The notes under the pieces were generated by a model. It ran no database searches. It worked only from the letters and a program-made list of their open reading frames with translations, and was not told the origin of the DNA. Positions 11,115 through 19,216 of a stretch of DNA of 64,000 nucleotides are shown in pieces; within the stretch, counting starts at the first letter, position 1; the number at the start of each line of letters is the position of its first letter. Made by a program: the position numbers and the translations under genes. This stretch comes from Petunia secreta (Eukaryota; Streptophyta; Magnoliopsida; Solanales; Solanaceae), in the NCBI GenBank assembly GCA_029990175.1, contig JARKIP010000005.1, forward strand, positions 53,061,001 to 53,125,000. The letters are read 5' to 3'.

Positions 11115-11667
11115 AAAGAAAATAACCGAAGGAAGCGCGATCGATGTCAAGTATGGGCAGAGCTGAGAAACCGAGCACGGAAGTGAAGGAACTCGAGCTC
11201 AAGTGTTCGGTTGAAGGAGTAACCGAACACTCATTAGACAGCCCTGCGTGGCTTACTCCTATTGGTCGTCTGTGACCATTTACTGTTTTATCCTTAGCGT
11301 AGCCTATAAATACTCAATTACATTTCATTTGTAGAGATGGCTGTTGTTGAATGATCAAACATAGCAAGTGCTATTGTGAGTCTCCGATGGAGCCAAACCC
11401 CGACGTGGGATTTTTAAAAACTTGTGTCATTCGGTGTCTTCGATTGAACATTTTCTTCTTAGTCATTCAGTTTGCAAGAAGCTTGTTCTTCATGAGGATT
11501 GTTGCATAGCATAGGTAAGTCTTGACCTTCATTCGATTGAGCTTTGAGACAGGTTCCTCACTGTTCTTTTGAATCGAAGCAAGATTTGTCTTGCTTCTAT
11601 CTTTTATTCTTGTTTTTCTTCCGCGTCTTTTATCGTGTCTAGCTTTCCCTCAGGTTTGCTTTTACCA
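10892..11667 (+). repeat. 3' LTR of the gag-only element
   Basis: Matches 7475-8255 from TGCTAATCAAG (10901). The first bases differ from the 5' copy, so the start is uncertain by about 10 bp. TATAAATA is at 11305-11312. Ends ...TTTTACCA and is followed by ACTATTGA, also found before the 5' LTR. Confidence 0.7.
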
Positions 11668-11675
11668 ACTATTGA

Positions 11676-12570
11676 CACTGAATTAAGTTAAGAGAACCAG
11701 TGGGCTAATTTGCATGAGAAAAATTTTGTCCACCCCTACCTCGGCCTCGTCAAACCTGCCACCGTGGTAGCTATTTGATGAAAAGCCACGTTTATTTTCA
11801 TGTTTGTCTGTGTAGAATATTTCATTGTAATATTAACTTGAACAATACATTGGTCCAGGACATTTGATTGCTCTAACCTGCACTCATGACTAAGCAATAA
11901 ACCATTTAAGTCAGTGAGTGAAATAGGCTCAAGTCGAGATGTGATTGTGAAAACCAAGGCATCATATTCATGTCCTAAACCACCAAAAATATAAAGCACC
12001 AGATCCTCATCTAAAATATTTTAAGAAGCAGCAGGTAAATTGTCTGCTATTGTTTTCATTTTCTGCAGGTAGTCAATTATTGACATTGTACCTTTCTTCG
12101 AGGATTAATGTTGAAGCCTTTGCTGCATAATTCTTGCTCTTGATTGAGACGCAATCATAGTCTCCAAAACTTTCCATGCTGCATTTGATGTGGAGCAACC
12201 AATAAACTGCGCCTAAAACACTTTATGTCAGCGATGAAAGAAGACATATTAGTAGAAGTTGATCTTGCTTCTTCCACATTAAGTAGGTTGTATTAGCAGA
12301 AACTTTAGAAGAGGAGCCATCACTCGTAGTATTACTTATGAATTTTGGTGAACAAGAATGTGTTCCGTCGACGTAACCTTCAAAATCGTTATCACTTAAG
12401 GCGGGTAAAACTTGTAATTTCCACAAGATATAGTTATTTTGCTCAAGTTTAATTATGTTGGAATGATTGAAGGTTGAAGCAAATGGTAAGGTGTTGTTTT
12501 AGGTGACTAATTGAGTTGTGATATTTGTGAGAGATGGTGAAGCCATAGATCTTAGACGTGAGTCATGTCT
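11676..12570 (-). pseudogene. Ty1/copia remnant A: gag
   Basis: Minus-strand translations give two typical copia gag blocks. At 12426-12223: WKLQVLPAL, DFEGYVDGT and MWKKQDQLLL. At 11999-11736: GLGHEYDALVFTITSR and LLLSHECRLEQSN, the UBN2-type gag core. The two blocks lie in different frames with stops between them. The protein continued into the pre-integrase fragment at 7459-6901 before the gag-only element inserted. Non-functional. Confidence 0.75.
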
Positions 12571-12573
12571 ATT

Positions 12574-12584
12574 CTCTGATACCA
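12574..12584 (-). promoter_or_regulatory. Primer binding site of copia remnant A
   Basis: CTCTGATACCA on the plus strand reads TGGTATCAGAG on the minus strand, an initiator-Met primer site in the right orientation and place for the minus-strand gag. Confidence 0.7.
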
Positions 12585-12721
12585 TGAAAAATTTCTCAAG
12601 TGGTCATTTATTTCATTGATTGTAAGTAGAGGATTAGTGCTCTATAAATACATAGTTGTTACGAGAGGTCTAGTATAACTAGGATACATTTGAAAGCTGC
12701 TAAAACCTATAAGGATTAACA
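12585..12721 (-). repeat. Candidate 5' LTR of copia remnant A
   Basis: Directly upstream (minus strand) of the primer site. Read on minus it could start TGTTAATCC (12721) and end AAATTTTTCA (12585), with TATTTATAGAGC as a TATA region. No second copy is in the window, so the outer boundary is a guess; it could extend to about 12767. Confidence 0.4.
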
Positions 12722-12774
12722 AACTACATGTGAATGTATTTCAATAATAAGATATCAAGTATGTCATGAACCCT

Positions 12775-12981
12775 CAATTACATAACTAATTGTAATCTTA
12801 TCACAAGCTGGTCTTATCCTCAATAAAATACAACGTTGATATTTTCATGGGCTGCTTAGGACAATGGTGGATGTGATTATTTTAGGTGGAATGATGGCCC
12901 CATGCCTTAAGAAAAAAGAGAAGTGTTGTCCAGATTAGTGAGTAGGGCAGAAGGAATGATAAGGTTTGATTCAGTCAGAAA
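12775..12981 (+). pseudogene. zf-GRF domain gene remnant, N-terminal part
   Basis: One plus frame shows the core of a plant GRF zinc finger: TSWS, then a decayed middle with two stops, then GGCDYFRWNDGPMP, a stop, and a charged stretch (EKREVLSRL...). The order Cys...TSW...GC.(Y/F)F.W.D is that of the zf-GRF family, whose plant members often join the finger to a coiled coil and a C-terminal membrane segment. The continuation is at 23985-24213, separated by the copia element at 12982-23984. Three stops inside the finger and a frame change show that it was already decayed or decayed afterwards. The beginning is missing, possibly removed by copia remnant A. Confidence 0.65.
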
Positions 12982-13176
12982 TGTTGGGGTTATTGGGCTT
13001 TCCCTTCCTATGTGGATAAAAAGCACCTTTTGGACCAAGCCCACTTTTACCCAAATAGCCCACTATATCAAGACATATAAATAAGACCTCTTTTAGGTCT
13101 GAAATAAGACAAGAGTGAAAAATATAGAGAGCAGCCGTTTTAGGGGTTTTGAGAGAAGAAAAGCTTAGTTCTTTTG

Positions 13177-13947
13177 TGATGCAACCCAAATTGCATCGAC
13201 ACCTACACTTGGTCCGGGAGTCAAGGCATGGATGATATGAACTCAAAAGACGACTTGAAGACCACGCATTGAAGCTCAATCAAAGTGGAAACAGGGCTGC
13301 AACCAGTGCAGGAAACAGGGGAGCCACAACAGGGCAAAACAGGGCAGCATTTCTGAGCTCACTGCCTGGCGCCAGACATTTACTCTGCGCGATCGCGACC
13401 ACCCTCACGCGATCGCGAAGAGCAATTAATTGCCCTGCGCGATTGCGCTCAACATGACGCGACCGCGAAGCTCTGAAGTTTAGCTCCCTGCGCGATCGCT
13501 ATTCCTCTTGCGCGATCGCGAAGACCAGTGGAGCAGTCCGGACCAGAAACTTGGCAAATGTTGTAAGGGGAAACTATAAATACCCCATTTGTTCATTTAT
13601 TGCTTTTTAACAAACCTTGAATGTAGAATGATATTTTCTTTGAGTGAATCTCAATGTTGAACCCGTGAGCGGGCATGATTTCACTTGGTGGATTCCAAGT
13701 TGAACATCGAAACCTCTTTGATCATTCTATTTGCGAGAGCCGAGTGCCTCTTGAGGGTAGTTGCGTGGTATAGGTGATCCTTGACTTCGCCCGGGGTGTA
13801 TCGAGACGAGTTCCTCTGTGCTACTTAGGTAAACGTTCAAGCCTCGTCTTGCTTTTTATCTCGATATCTTCATCGATATCGCCTATCTTGTTTTAGCTTC
13901 CGCACTTTCATATCGTTTGTAGCTTCCGCGTATTTTCCATTGCATCA
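13177..13947 (+). repeat. 5' LTR of the young element (771 bp)
   Basis: Starts TGATGCAACCCAAATTGC and ends TTCCATTGCATCA. TATAAATA lies at 13575-13582. Near 13387-13520 it carries three pairs of CGCGATCGCG-type palindromes. Differences from the 3' copy are in a CGACC/CGACG site, TTTAGCTCC/TTTAGTTCC, GCGTGG/GCGTAG and CTCTGTG/CTCGGTG. Confidence 0.93.
13385..13522 (+). repeat. Three paired CGCGATCGCG palindromes
   Basis: Three modules begin near 13385, 13435 and 13487 (period about 51 bp). Each has CTGCGCGATCGCG-like sequence, then a second GCGATCGCG-like palindrome about 20 bp further on, often followed by AAG. Several copies carry single changes (GCGATTGCG, GCGACCGCG, GCGATCGCT). The same block recurs in the 3' LTR at about 18030-18167. 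It is strikingly CpG-rich against the AT-rich surroundings. Confidence 0.9.
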
Positions 13948-13949
13948 GT

Positions 13950-13961
13950 TGGTATCAGAGC
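13950..13961 (+). promoter_or_regulatory. Primer binding site, initiator-Met tRNA
   Basis: TGGTATCAGAGC two bases after the 5' LTR of the young element, complementary to initiator-Met tRNA. Confidence 0.9.
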
Positions 13962-15232
13962 ACGGCTAGGCTTCGTTCTTACGAATCCTCGGTCTTGTTC
14001 TTGTTGTTGTTATCATTGTGTTGTTTGTTGTTCTTGTTTAGAAGAAAACACAAAAAAAATTCAAAAACTTGAAAACTACAAAAAAATTGCTAGAAATCGT
14101 TAGTCGTAACGATTTTGTTGTTGTTTGTTATTGGGGTTTGTTTGTTATCATAATCCCGTTGATTTGGTACCCACGAAACACGTTTTGAAGTCGTGAATCA
14201 AAATCTTGAAAACCAAATCTCAAAAGTTGAGAATTCACAAAATTTGATGGAACTTGATTTGTGTTGTGAATTCTTGGTTGTTTGGTACCGGGGATTGTTC
14301 TATATAGTTTTCTCGTCATTTTGATATCCCCATATCATCATTTGGAGTAGCGGAATGAAAATCGAACTTTGAAATTTTGAAGTTCTTGAAAATTTGAAGA
14401 ATCTACTCCAAATTCTTGAAAACGAGTTGTTCGTTCATTGTTTGTTTGATAAAACCATTTGGGATTGTTTATTTCAGTTGAACACACCCTTTGGAAGCCT
14501 TAGAACTGAACAACAAACTGAATTGGGGTGATTTGTGTGCCAAAAACTGAGTTTGCAGTCGAGGTTCTGGTTCTGGAACGCAGGCCTGCGCGATCGCGCC
14601 CTGCTTCACGCTATCGCGCCAATTTCTCCCATTTGTTCATCGCGATCGCGCGCAACCTCACGCGATCGCGAAGGGTTTTCAATTTTCCAGAAATCCTGAA
14701 CTGGGACAGATTCTTTGCAAAGCATTCGAAACAGTTCCCGCTCACCAAAACTTCAATTGTATCATCAAATATGGTGAGTTTGTAGGTCACTAACCAAAAA
14801 TCATCCAATTCTGAATCCATTTAGTGGCGATTCGATCTTTTACCATTTGATCGCGTCACTTCCGGTTAGTACTTTGAGGGTAACACTACTACCCAATTAA
14901 TACTAATTCATTGTGCGTATAGGATACTCGTGCCTAGAAGGAGAGTAGAGCTCAAAGAAGACTCGTAGTATATTTTTGGCTCAAGTGCTCACTTATAAAG
15001 CCGTTCGCCCATCGAGTCCCATCAATTCCACTCACCCCGAAGAGTATTTGGTTCTTGTGACTTGAGTGGTTATTGAGGTGGTTGTTCAACTACGAGGAAG
15101 CCTTTGAGATCAAGCTTGAGTGATCCTATAACCCACTAAATTGAGTGTACCCGAGTGACACTCCAAAGGTGAGGGAGCGAGTGAGGGTTTTTACTCTAAC
15201 CTCTTTCTCTTGTTTTTTATTTTTGTAGGTAC
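13962..15232 (+). other. Leader of the young element
   Basis: 1.27 kb without a credible gene. A perfect 9-bp stem with 4-nt loop (AAATCGTTA, loop GTCG) sits at 14094-14115. Two more CGCGATCGCG pairs start near 14585 and 14637. The end (about 15138-15180; AAATTGAGTGTACCCGAGTG, then CAAAGGTGAGGGAG) resembles the leader of the gag-only element at about 9365-9410. A candidate mini-intron with GT at 15169 and AG at 15228 (60 nt) ends four bases before the ORF start. Confidence 0.6.
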
Positions 15233-17701
15233 ATGGCCGGAGATGTATACGATACCGTTGAAGTCCCGGTAAGCACTTTGGCCTACCTTTTGGCCGAGGT
15301 GAAATCCATAAGTGCGAGGTTTGACAACCTCAAAGAGGAGTGGACCCCGAGTGTCCAAAAGGGTACCGAAAGAGGTACTAGTGATGAGGCGTTGGGCATT
15401 CCCCAACAAGTGGGCACTTCCCACAACTTGGGCATTCCCCAAGGTAATGTTGAGCAAGGTGATGAGCTTAAAACGACACTTGTGGTACGGAGGAGTTTGG
15501 GTGCCATGAGTCTTGCGGAGTCGGAGCATGTGCAAAGGGAGAACCTTTTCCATGCTAGGTGTCGAGTGATGGGACAGGTGTGCTCAATGATCATTGATTC
15601 GGGAAGTTGTGCTAACATTGTAAGTGAAACCTTGATTTCCCAATTGCAATTGCCTACCATAAAACATCCACATCCCTACCGGTTACAATGGTTGAGTGAG
15701 TGTGGAGATTTGAGAGTGGTGAAGCGAGCTTTGATTGAGTTTAGCATTGGAAATTATCGAGATAAGGTAATGTTCGATGTGGTACCTATGCAAGCTTGCC
15801 ATCTCTTGTTTGGGAGGCCATGGCAATATGATCGGAGCGTAGTACACGATGGTAGAACCAATTCCTATACGGTCTTGCATGGTTCTAGGAAGTATATACT
15901 CAAGCCCTTGACACCGAAGCAAGTAAGTAATGACTATAGGATTATGAGGGAGTTGAGGGAAGCCGCTAAAGCCAAGTCACCCATGGTACTTGAGCCCGGA
16001 ACCAACAATCTTATGGTCATGCCCTTGCGAGTTGAGAGTGAAGCATCACCCGGACCTACAATTGGCCTTGAGCGAAAAATGAAAGAAGTGAGGGGAGGGG
16101 AAATCTCGAGTGAGAGTGAGGACACACTTTGTTCTAACCATGATTTATCTTCTTCTCCTTCTATTTGTATTGGCTTATGTGTAGGTACTCTTGGAGGCGA
16201 GCTAGTGGAGCCTCAACCGGTTGGTAAGAAAGAAAGACAAGAGAATGGAGCTCTACATTGTGAGTTTCATGAAGGAGAACTTGAACAAGGCACTTCAAAT
16301 GATGTGAGTACTCACGGGAGCTACTCAAAAGTAAGTGTTTCTTCACCTTCTCATGAACATGATTCTTCCTTGTCTTGTGTAGACTCAATGCTAGTTGTTG
16401 CTTGTAATGCGATTGATGAAATTGCAACTAGTGTAGAGTCGATTGGTCAACTTGTGTTTGCATGTGAACCACTAGTTGAGAGGATTGATAAGCCGCATCA
16501 TGATGTGAGCTCGGTATACAATGAACCTCTCTATAGTGAGGAAATGGTAGTTGACTATACTTGTGACCCTTGTTATGACACCCCACCCATATTTGATAAA
16601 GGGGAAGATGAGTTATGTGACTCTACCCTTGTTGACATAATTGATTTTGGTGGATTTGTGTGTCGTAGTAAGGATGATAGTGACCTTGAGGAGTCCAAAT
16701 TGCATGAATTGGACCAAGTTGTCTATGATTACTCCTCAAGTGCGGATGATGACCCTAGCTTGGAAACTATGCCTTTGCTTGACCATGAAATTGAGATGCA
16801 TGCTTTTACTAATCCTTTGTTTGAGAGCATCCTTATTTGTGGTGGTGGGTTGTATCGAGCTAGAGTTAGGAATGAGTTGGAACCTCCATGGTGTGAGGGA
16901 TTTGATCCCATAGACAACTCTTTGTTTGAAGCCTCGAGCGAGGTAGATGATTCTTCTAGTGACCCTACTCTTGTTGGTTTGGGTTATGATGATGGAGAGG
17001 CCATTAACAATGCCTTCCTTGAGAGCTTACCTTGTGAGGAGGGTTGTCTAGAGGATGAAATTGGAGGTGAGGAGGTATCTCTTAGTGTGAGTATGAGAGC
17101 CCTTAAGAAGGGGAGTGGGGTAATTGCTTCTAATTGCGATTTGACTTACTTTGCCTACCCCTTCCCATATGTTAACCACACTTTGAGAATTGAACATGCC
17201 AAAACCATTGTGCCGCATTTTGAAAATATTGCAATGAAGGTTTGGTATGTTGATCGTGGGCTTAGGGGTCATAGGGACGTTGATTGCTTAATCTTGAATG
17301 TCGCGTGTCCTATTGGTCTCTTTGCTTGTCATGTTGGTGAGTGTTTGTCACTACGGAGCCAAGAACTTGTTGTCTCCTTTGGAGACATAAGCTTTTTGAT
17401 TTGCATTGATACTTGGCTCTATCACAAGAGTGAATTTTCCACATCACTTACCTCCACTCTTATTGGACTTGCCTACTCGCATTGTGGGAAGCCTTGGTGC
17501 ACTACTCTTGAACGTAGGGATTGTAGGGATTTGGATAGCTTAATCTTGCATGTGCCATGCCCTATTGATCTCTTTATTTGTTCTTGTGTTGGGAGCACTT
17601 TGTTGTTGAACCAAGTACTTGCTAGTACCTTTAGGAGCATGAGCTTCTTCGTTGCCATTGATACTTGGTTGTACCACAAGAGTGTATTTTCCCACACTTA
17701 G
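15233..17701 (+). CDS. Retropepsin polyprotein with unrecognised C-terminal region (822 aa)
   Basis: Intact 822-codon frame. Residues 1-80 resemble the start of the gag of the gag-only element (MAG start, short helical stretch, LGIPQ motifs). Residues about 105-215 form a retropepsin-like aspartic protease: IIDSGSCANIV with the catalytic Asp at 122 and LLFGRPW at 191-197. About 240-650 is acidic, Ser/Asp/Glu-rich and unfamiliar. Residues 682-738 and 766-822 are two copies of a 57-residue unit sharing D.D.LIL.V.CPI.LF and IDTWLYHKS. No capsid core, zinc knuckle, reverse transcriptase or integrase is visible. The ATG lies four bases after a possible splice acceptor. Openness over 822 codons with near-identical LTRs fits recent mobility or recent selection. 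The role of the C-terminal region is unknown; it could be an accessory or captured sequence. Confidence 0.8.
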   Translation: MAGDVYDTVEVPVSTLAYLLAEVKSISARFDNLKEEWTPSVQKGTERGTSDEALGIPQQVGTSHNLGIPQGNVEQGDELKTTLVVRRSLGAMSLAESEHVQRENLFHARCRVMGQVCSMIIDSGSCANIVSETLISQLQLPTIKHPHPYRLQWLSECGDLRVVKRALIEFSIGNYRDKVMFDVVPMQACHLLFGRPWQYDRSVVHDGRTNSYTVLHGSRKYILKPLTPKQVSNDYRIMRELREAAKAKSPMVLEPGTNNLMVMPLRVESEASPGPTIGLERKMKEVRGGEISSESEDTLCSNHDLSSSPSICIGLCVGTLGGELVEPQPVGKKERQENGALHCEFHEGELEQGTSNDVSTHGSYSKVSVSSPSHEHDSSLSCVDSMLVVACNAIDEIATSVESIGQLVFACEPLVERIDKPHHDVSSVYNEPLYSEEMVVDYTCDPCYDTPPIFDKGEDELCDSTLVDIIDFGGFVCRSKDDSDLEESKLHELDQVVYDYSSSADDDPSLETMPLLDHEIEMHAFTNPLFESILICGGGLYRARVRNELEPPWCEGFDPIDNSLFEASSEVDDSSSDPTLVGLGYDDGEAINNAFLESLPCEEGCLEDEIGGEEVSLSVSMRALKKGSGVIASNCDLTYFAYPFPYVNHTLRIEHAKTIVPHFENIAMKVWYVDRGLRGHRDVDCLILNVACPIGLFACHVGECLSLRSQELVVSFGDISFLICIDTWLYHKSEFSTSLTSTLIGLAYSHCGKPWCTTLERRDCRDLDSLILHVPCPIDLFICSCVGSTLLLNQVLASTFRSMSFFVAIDTWLYHKSVFSHT

Positions 17702-17808
17702 TGCACTAACCTACTCTTGTAGTAGGACTTTTTTGTTTTTGTTGCCTTTTGATGTAGGTGATGCTACCTTGGAGGAGGACGCCTTAATTTCGAGGATGAA
17801 ATTTTCTC

Positions 17809-17821
17809 AAGAAAGGGAGAA
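17809..17821 (+). promoter_or_regulatory. Polypurine tract of the young element
   Basis: AAGAAAGGGAGAA immediately before the 3' LTR start TGATGCAACCC, the expected plus-strand primer site. The preceding CGAGGATGAAATTTTCTC is a common run-up to the 3' LTR in plant gypsy elements. Confidence 0.85.
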
Positions 17822-18592
17822 TGATGCAACCCAAATTGCATCGACACCTACACTTGGTCCGGGAGTCAAGGCATGGATGATATGAACTCAAAAGACGACT
17901 TGAAGACCACGCATTGAAGCTCAATCAAAGTGGAAACAGGGCTGCAACCAGTGCAGGAAACAGGGGAGCCACAACAGGGCAAAACAGGGCAGCATTTCTG
18001 AGCTCACTGCCTGGCGCCAGACATTTACTCTGCGCGATCGCGACCACCCTCACGCGATCGCGAAGAGCAATTAATTGCCCTGCGCGATTGCGCTCAACAT
18101 GACGCGACGGCGAAGCTCTGAAGTTTAGTTCCCTGCGCGATCGCTATTCCTCTTGCGCGATCGCGAAGACCAGTGGAGCAGTCCGGACCAGAAACTTGGC
18201 AAATGTTGTAAGGGGAAACTATAAATACCCCATTTGTTCATTTATTGCTTTTTAACAAACCTTGAATGTAGAATGATATTTTCTTTGAGTGAATCTCAAT
18301 GTTGAACCCGTGAGCGGGCATGATTTCACTTGGTGGATTCCAAGTTGAACATCGAAACCTCTTTGATCATTCTATTTGCGAGAGCCGAGTGCCTCTTGAG
18401 GGTAGTTGCGTAGTATAGGTGATCCTTGACTTCGCCCGGGGTGTATCGAGACGAGTTCCTCGGTGCTACTTAGGTAAACGTTCAAGCCTCGTCTTGCTTT
18501 TTATCTCGATATCTTCATCGATATCGCCTATCTTGTTTTAGCTTCCGCACTTTCATATCGTTTGTAGCTTCCGCGTATTTTCCATTGCATCA
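17822..18592 (+). repeat. 3' LTR of the young element (771 bp)
   Basis: Same length as the 5' copy with four differences by eye; TATAAATA at 18220-18227; followed by the TTTTG duplication. Confidence 0.93.
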
Positions 18593-19166
18593 TTTTGCTC
18601 CAAAAAATTCTGCTTCAGGCAGTCCGCTTCAAATTGCGTTTTCCGACTCGTTAACCGTTGGATCGTGCTGAAATTTGGACTGGGGGTTCTCAACATCCTG
18701 TTCTTTGATCTGGACGGTGGAAATTGGATTTTGCTATTTATAGCTTCTGTTTCTGGGTCACGAACTGTAGCTGAATTTGGGTGATTTCTCTCCTTTTGTT
18801 CCCTAGTTTTGGTGCTATCTTTTATCTATTGTTGCTCGTTGTTTGGCACTTTGTTTGTGGCCAATTTGGAGAATATTTGTAACTCTTGTTGTTGATTAGT
18901 GGAGCTTTGGTGGACTTTGGTCCCGTGGTTTTTTACCTCTTCACATTGAAGGGGTTTTCCACGTAAATTCGGTGTCTCCTCTAGCTTGATTACTTTGTTT
19001 GCTTGCCTTGCTATTATCGTTGTTGGTGGCTGCCCCATATTCCATTTGTGCTTGAATTGGTTTGCTCCTCTTATTCAAATAGTGTGAGAAGTTTTGACTT
19101 GGGTATTCCTTCCGCATTTACCTTGTCGTGCAATATTTTGGTATTGCTTGTTTCTTCCCAACATAT

Positions 19167-19178
19167 TGGTATCAGAGC
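19167..19178 (+). promoter_or_regulatory. Primer binding site of copia B
   Basis: TGGTATCAGAGC three bases after the 5' LTR end; initiator-Met tRNA type, as is usual for Ty1/copia. Confidence 0.88.
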
Positions 19179-19216
19179 TACTGGTTCTATTTGATTGTGG
19201 TTTATCTATTTGAATA

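Larger units (their letters stand above)
7460..11667 (+). mobile_element. Gag-only non-autonomous LTR retrotransposon
   Basis: A 4.2-kb element with two related LTRs (7460-8255 and about 10892-11667), an initiator-Met tRNA primer site and a single gag frame, without protease, reverse transcriptase or integrase. This architecture matches plant TR-GAG elements (terminal repeats plus GAG). The octamer ACTATTGA flanks it on both sides (7452-7459 and 11668-11675); a standard 5-bp duplication would be ATTGA. It splits copia remnant A. LTR divergence is clearly higher than in the element at 13177-18592, so it is older. Leader and gag N-terminus resemble that younger element, suggesting a common lineage. 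Confidence 0.8.
13177..18592 (+). mobile_element. Young non-autonomous LTR element with retropepsin ORF
   Basis: A complete 5416-bp element inside the copia B 5' LTR. LTRs 13177-13947 and 17822-18592 are both 771 bp and differ at only four positions by eye; the target duplication TTTTG is perfect (13172-13176, 18593-18597). It has an initiator-Met primer site, a 1.27-kb leader, one 822-codon ORF and a polypurine tract, but no recognisable capsid core, reverse transcriptase or integrase. Movement would need enzymes supplied in trans. Protease type and primer suggest a Ty3/gypsy source. At a commonly used plant rate of 1.3e-8 per site per year the LTR divergence implies roughly 0.2 million years, an order-of-magnitude inference. 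Confidence 0.92.
12982..19163 (+). repeat. 5' LTR of copia B, interrupted at 13177-18597
   Basis: Starts TGTTGGGGTTATTGG; TATAAATA at 13076-13083; stops at TTTTG (13176), resumes after the nested element and its duplicated TTTTG at CTCCAAAAAATTCTG (18598), and ends CCCAACA (19163). The joined length is about 761 bp against 751 bp for the 3' LTR. Confidence 0.85.

Noticed and set aside
13385..14672. GCGATCGC motifs as cyanobacterial (HIP1-like) or plastid contamination
   Set aside because: They lie inside a plant LTR element with a perfect target duplication in a nuclear copia LTR, so they are native to the element.
19003..19194. Short ORFs within the copia B LTR ends
   Set aside because: They are repeated in both LTRs, without conserved coding features.
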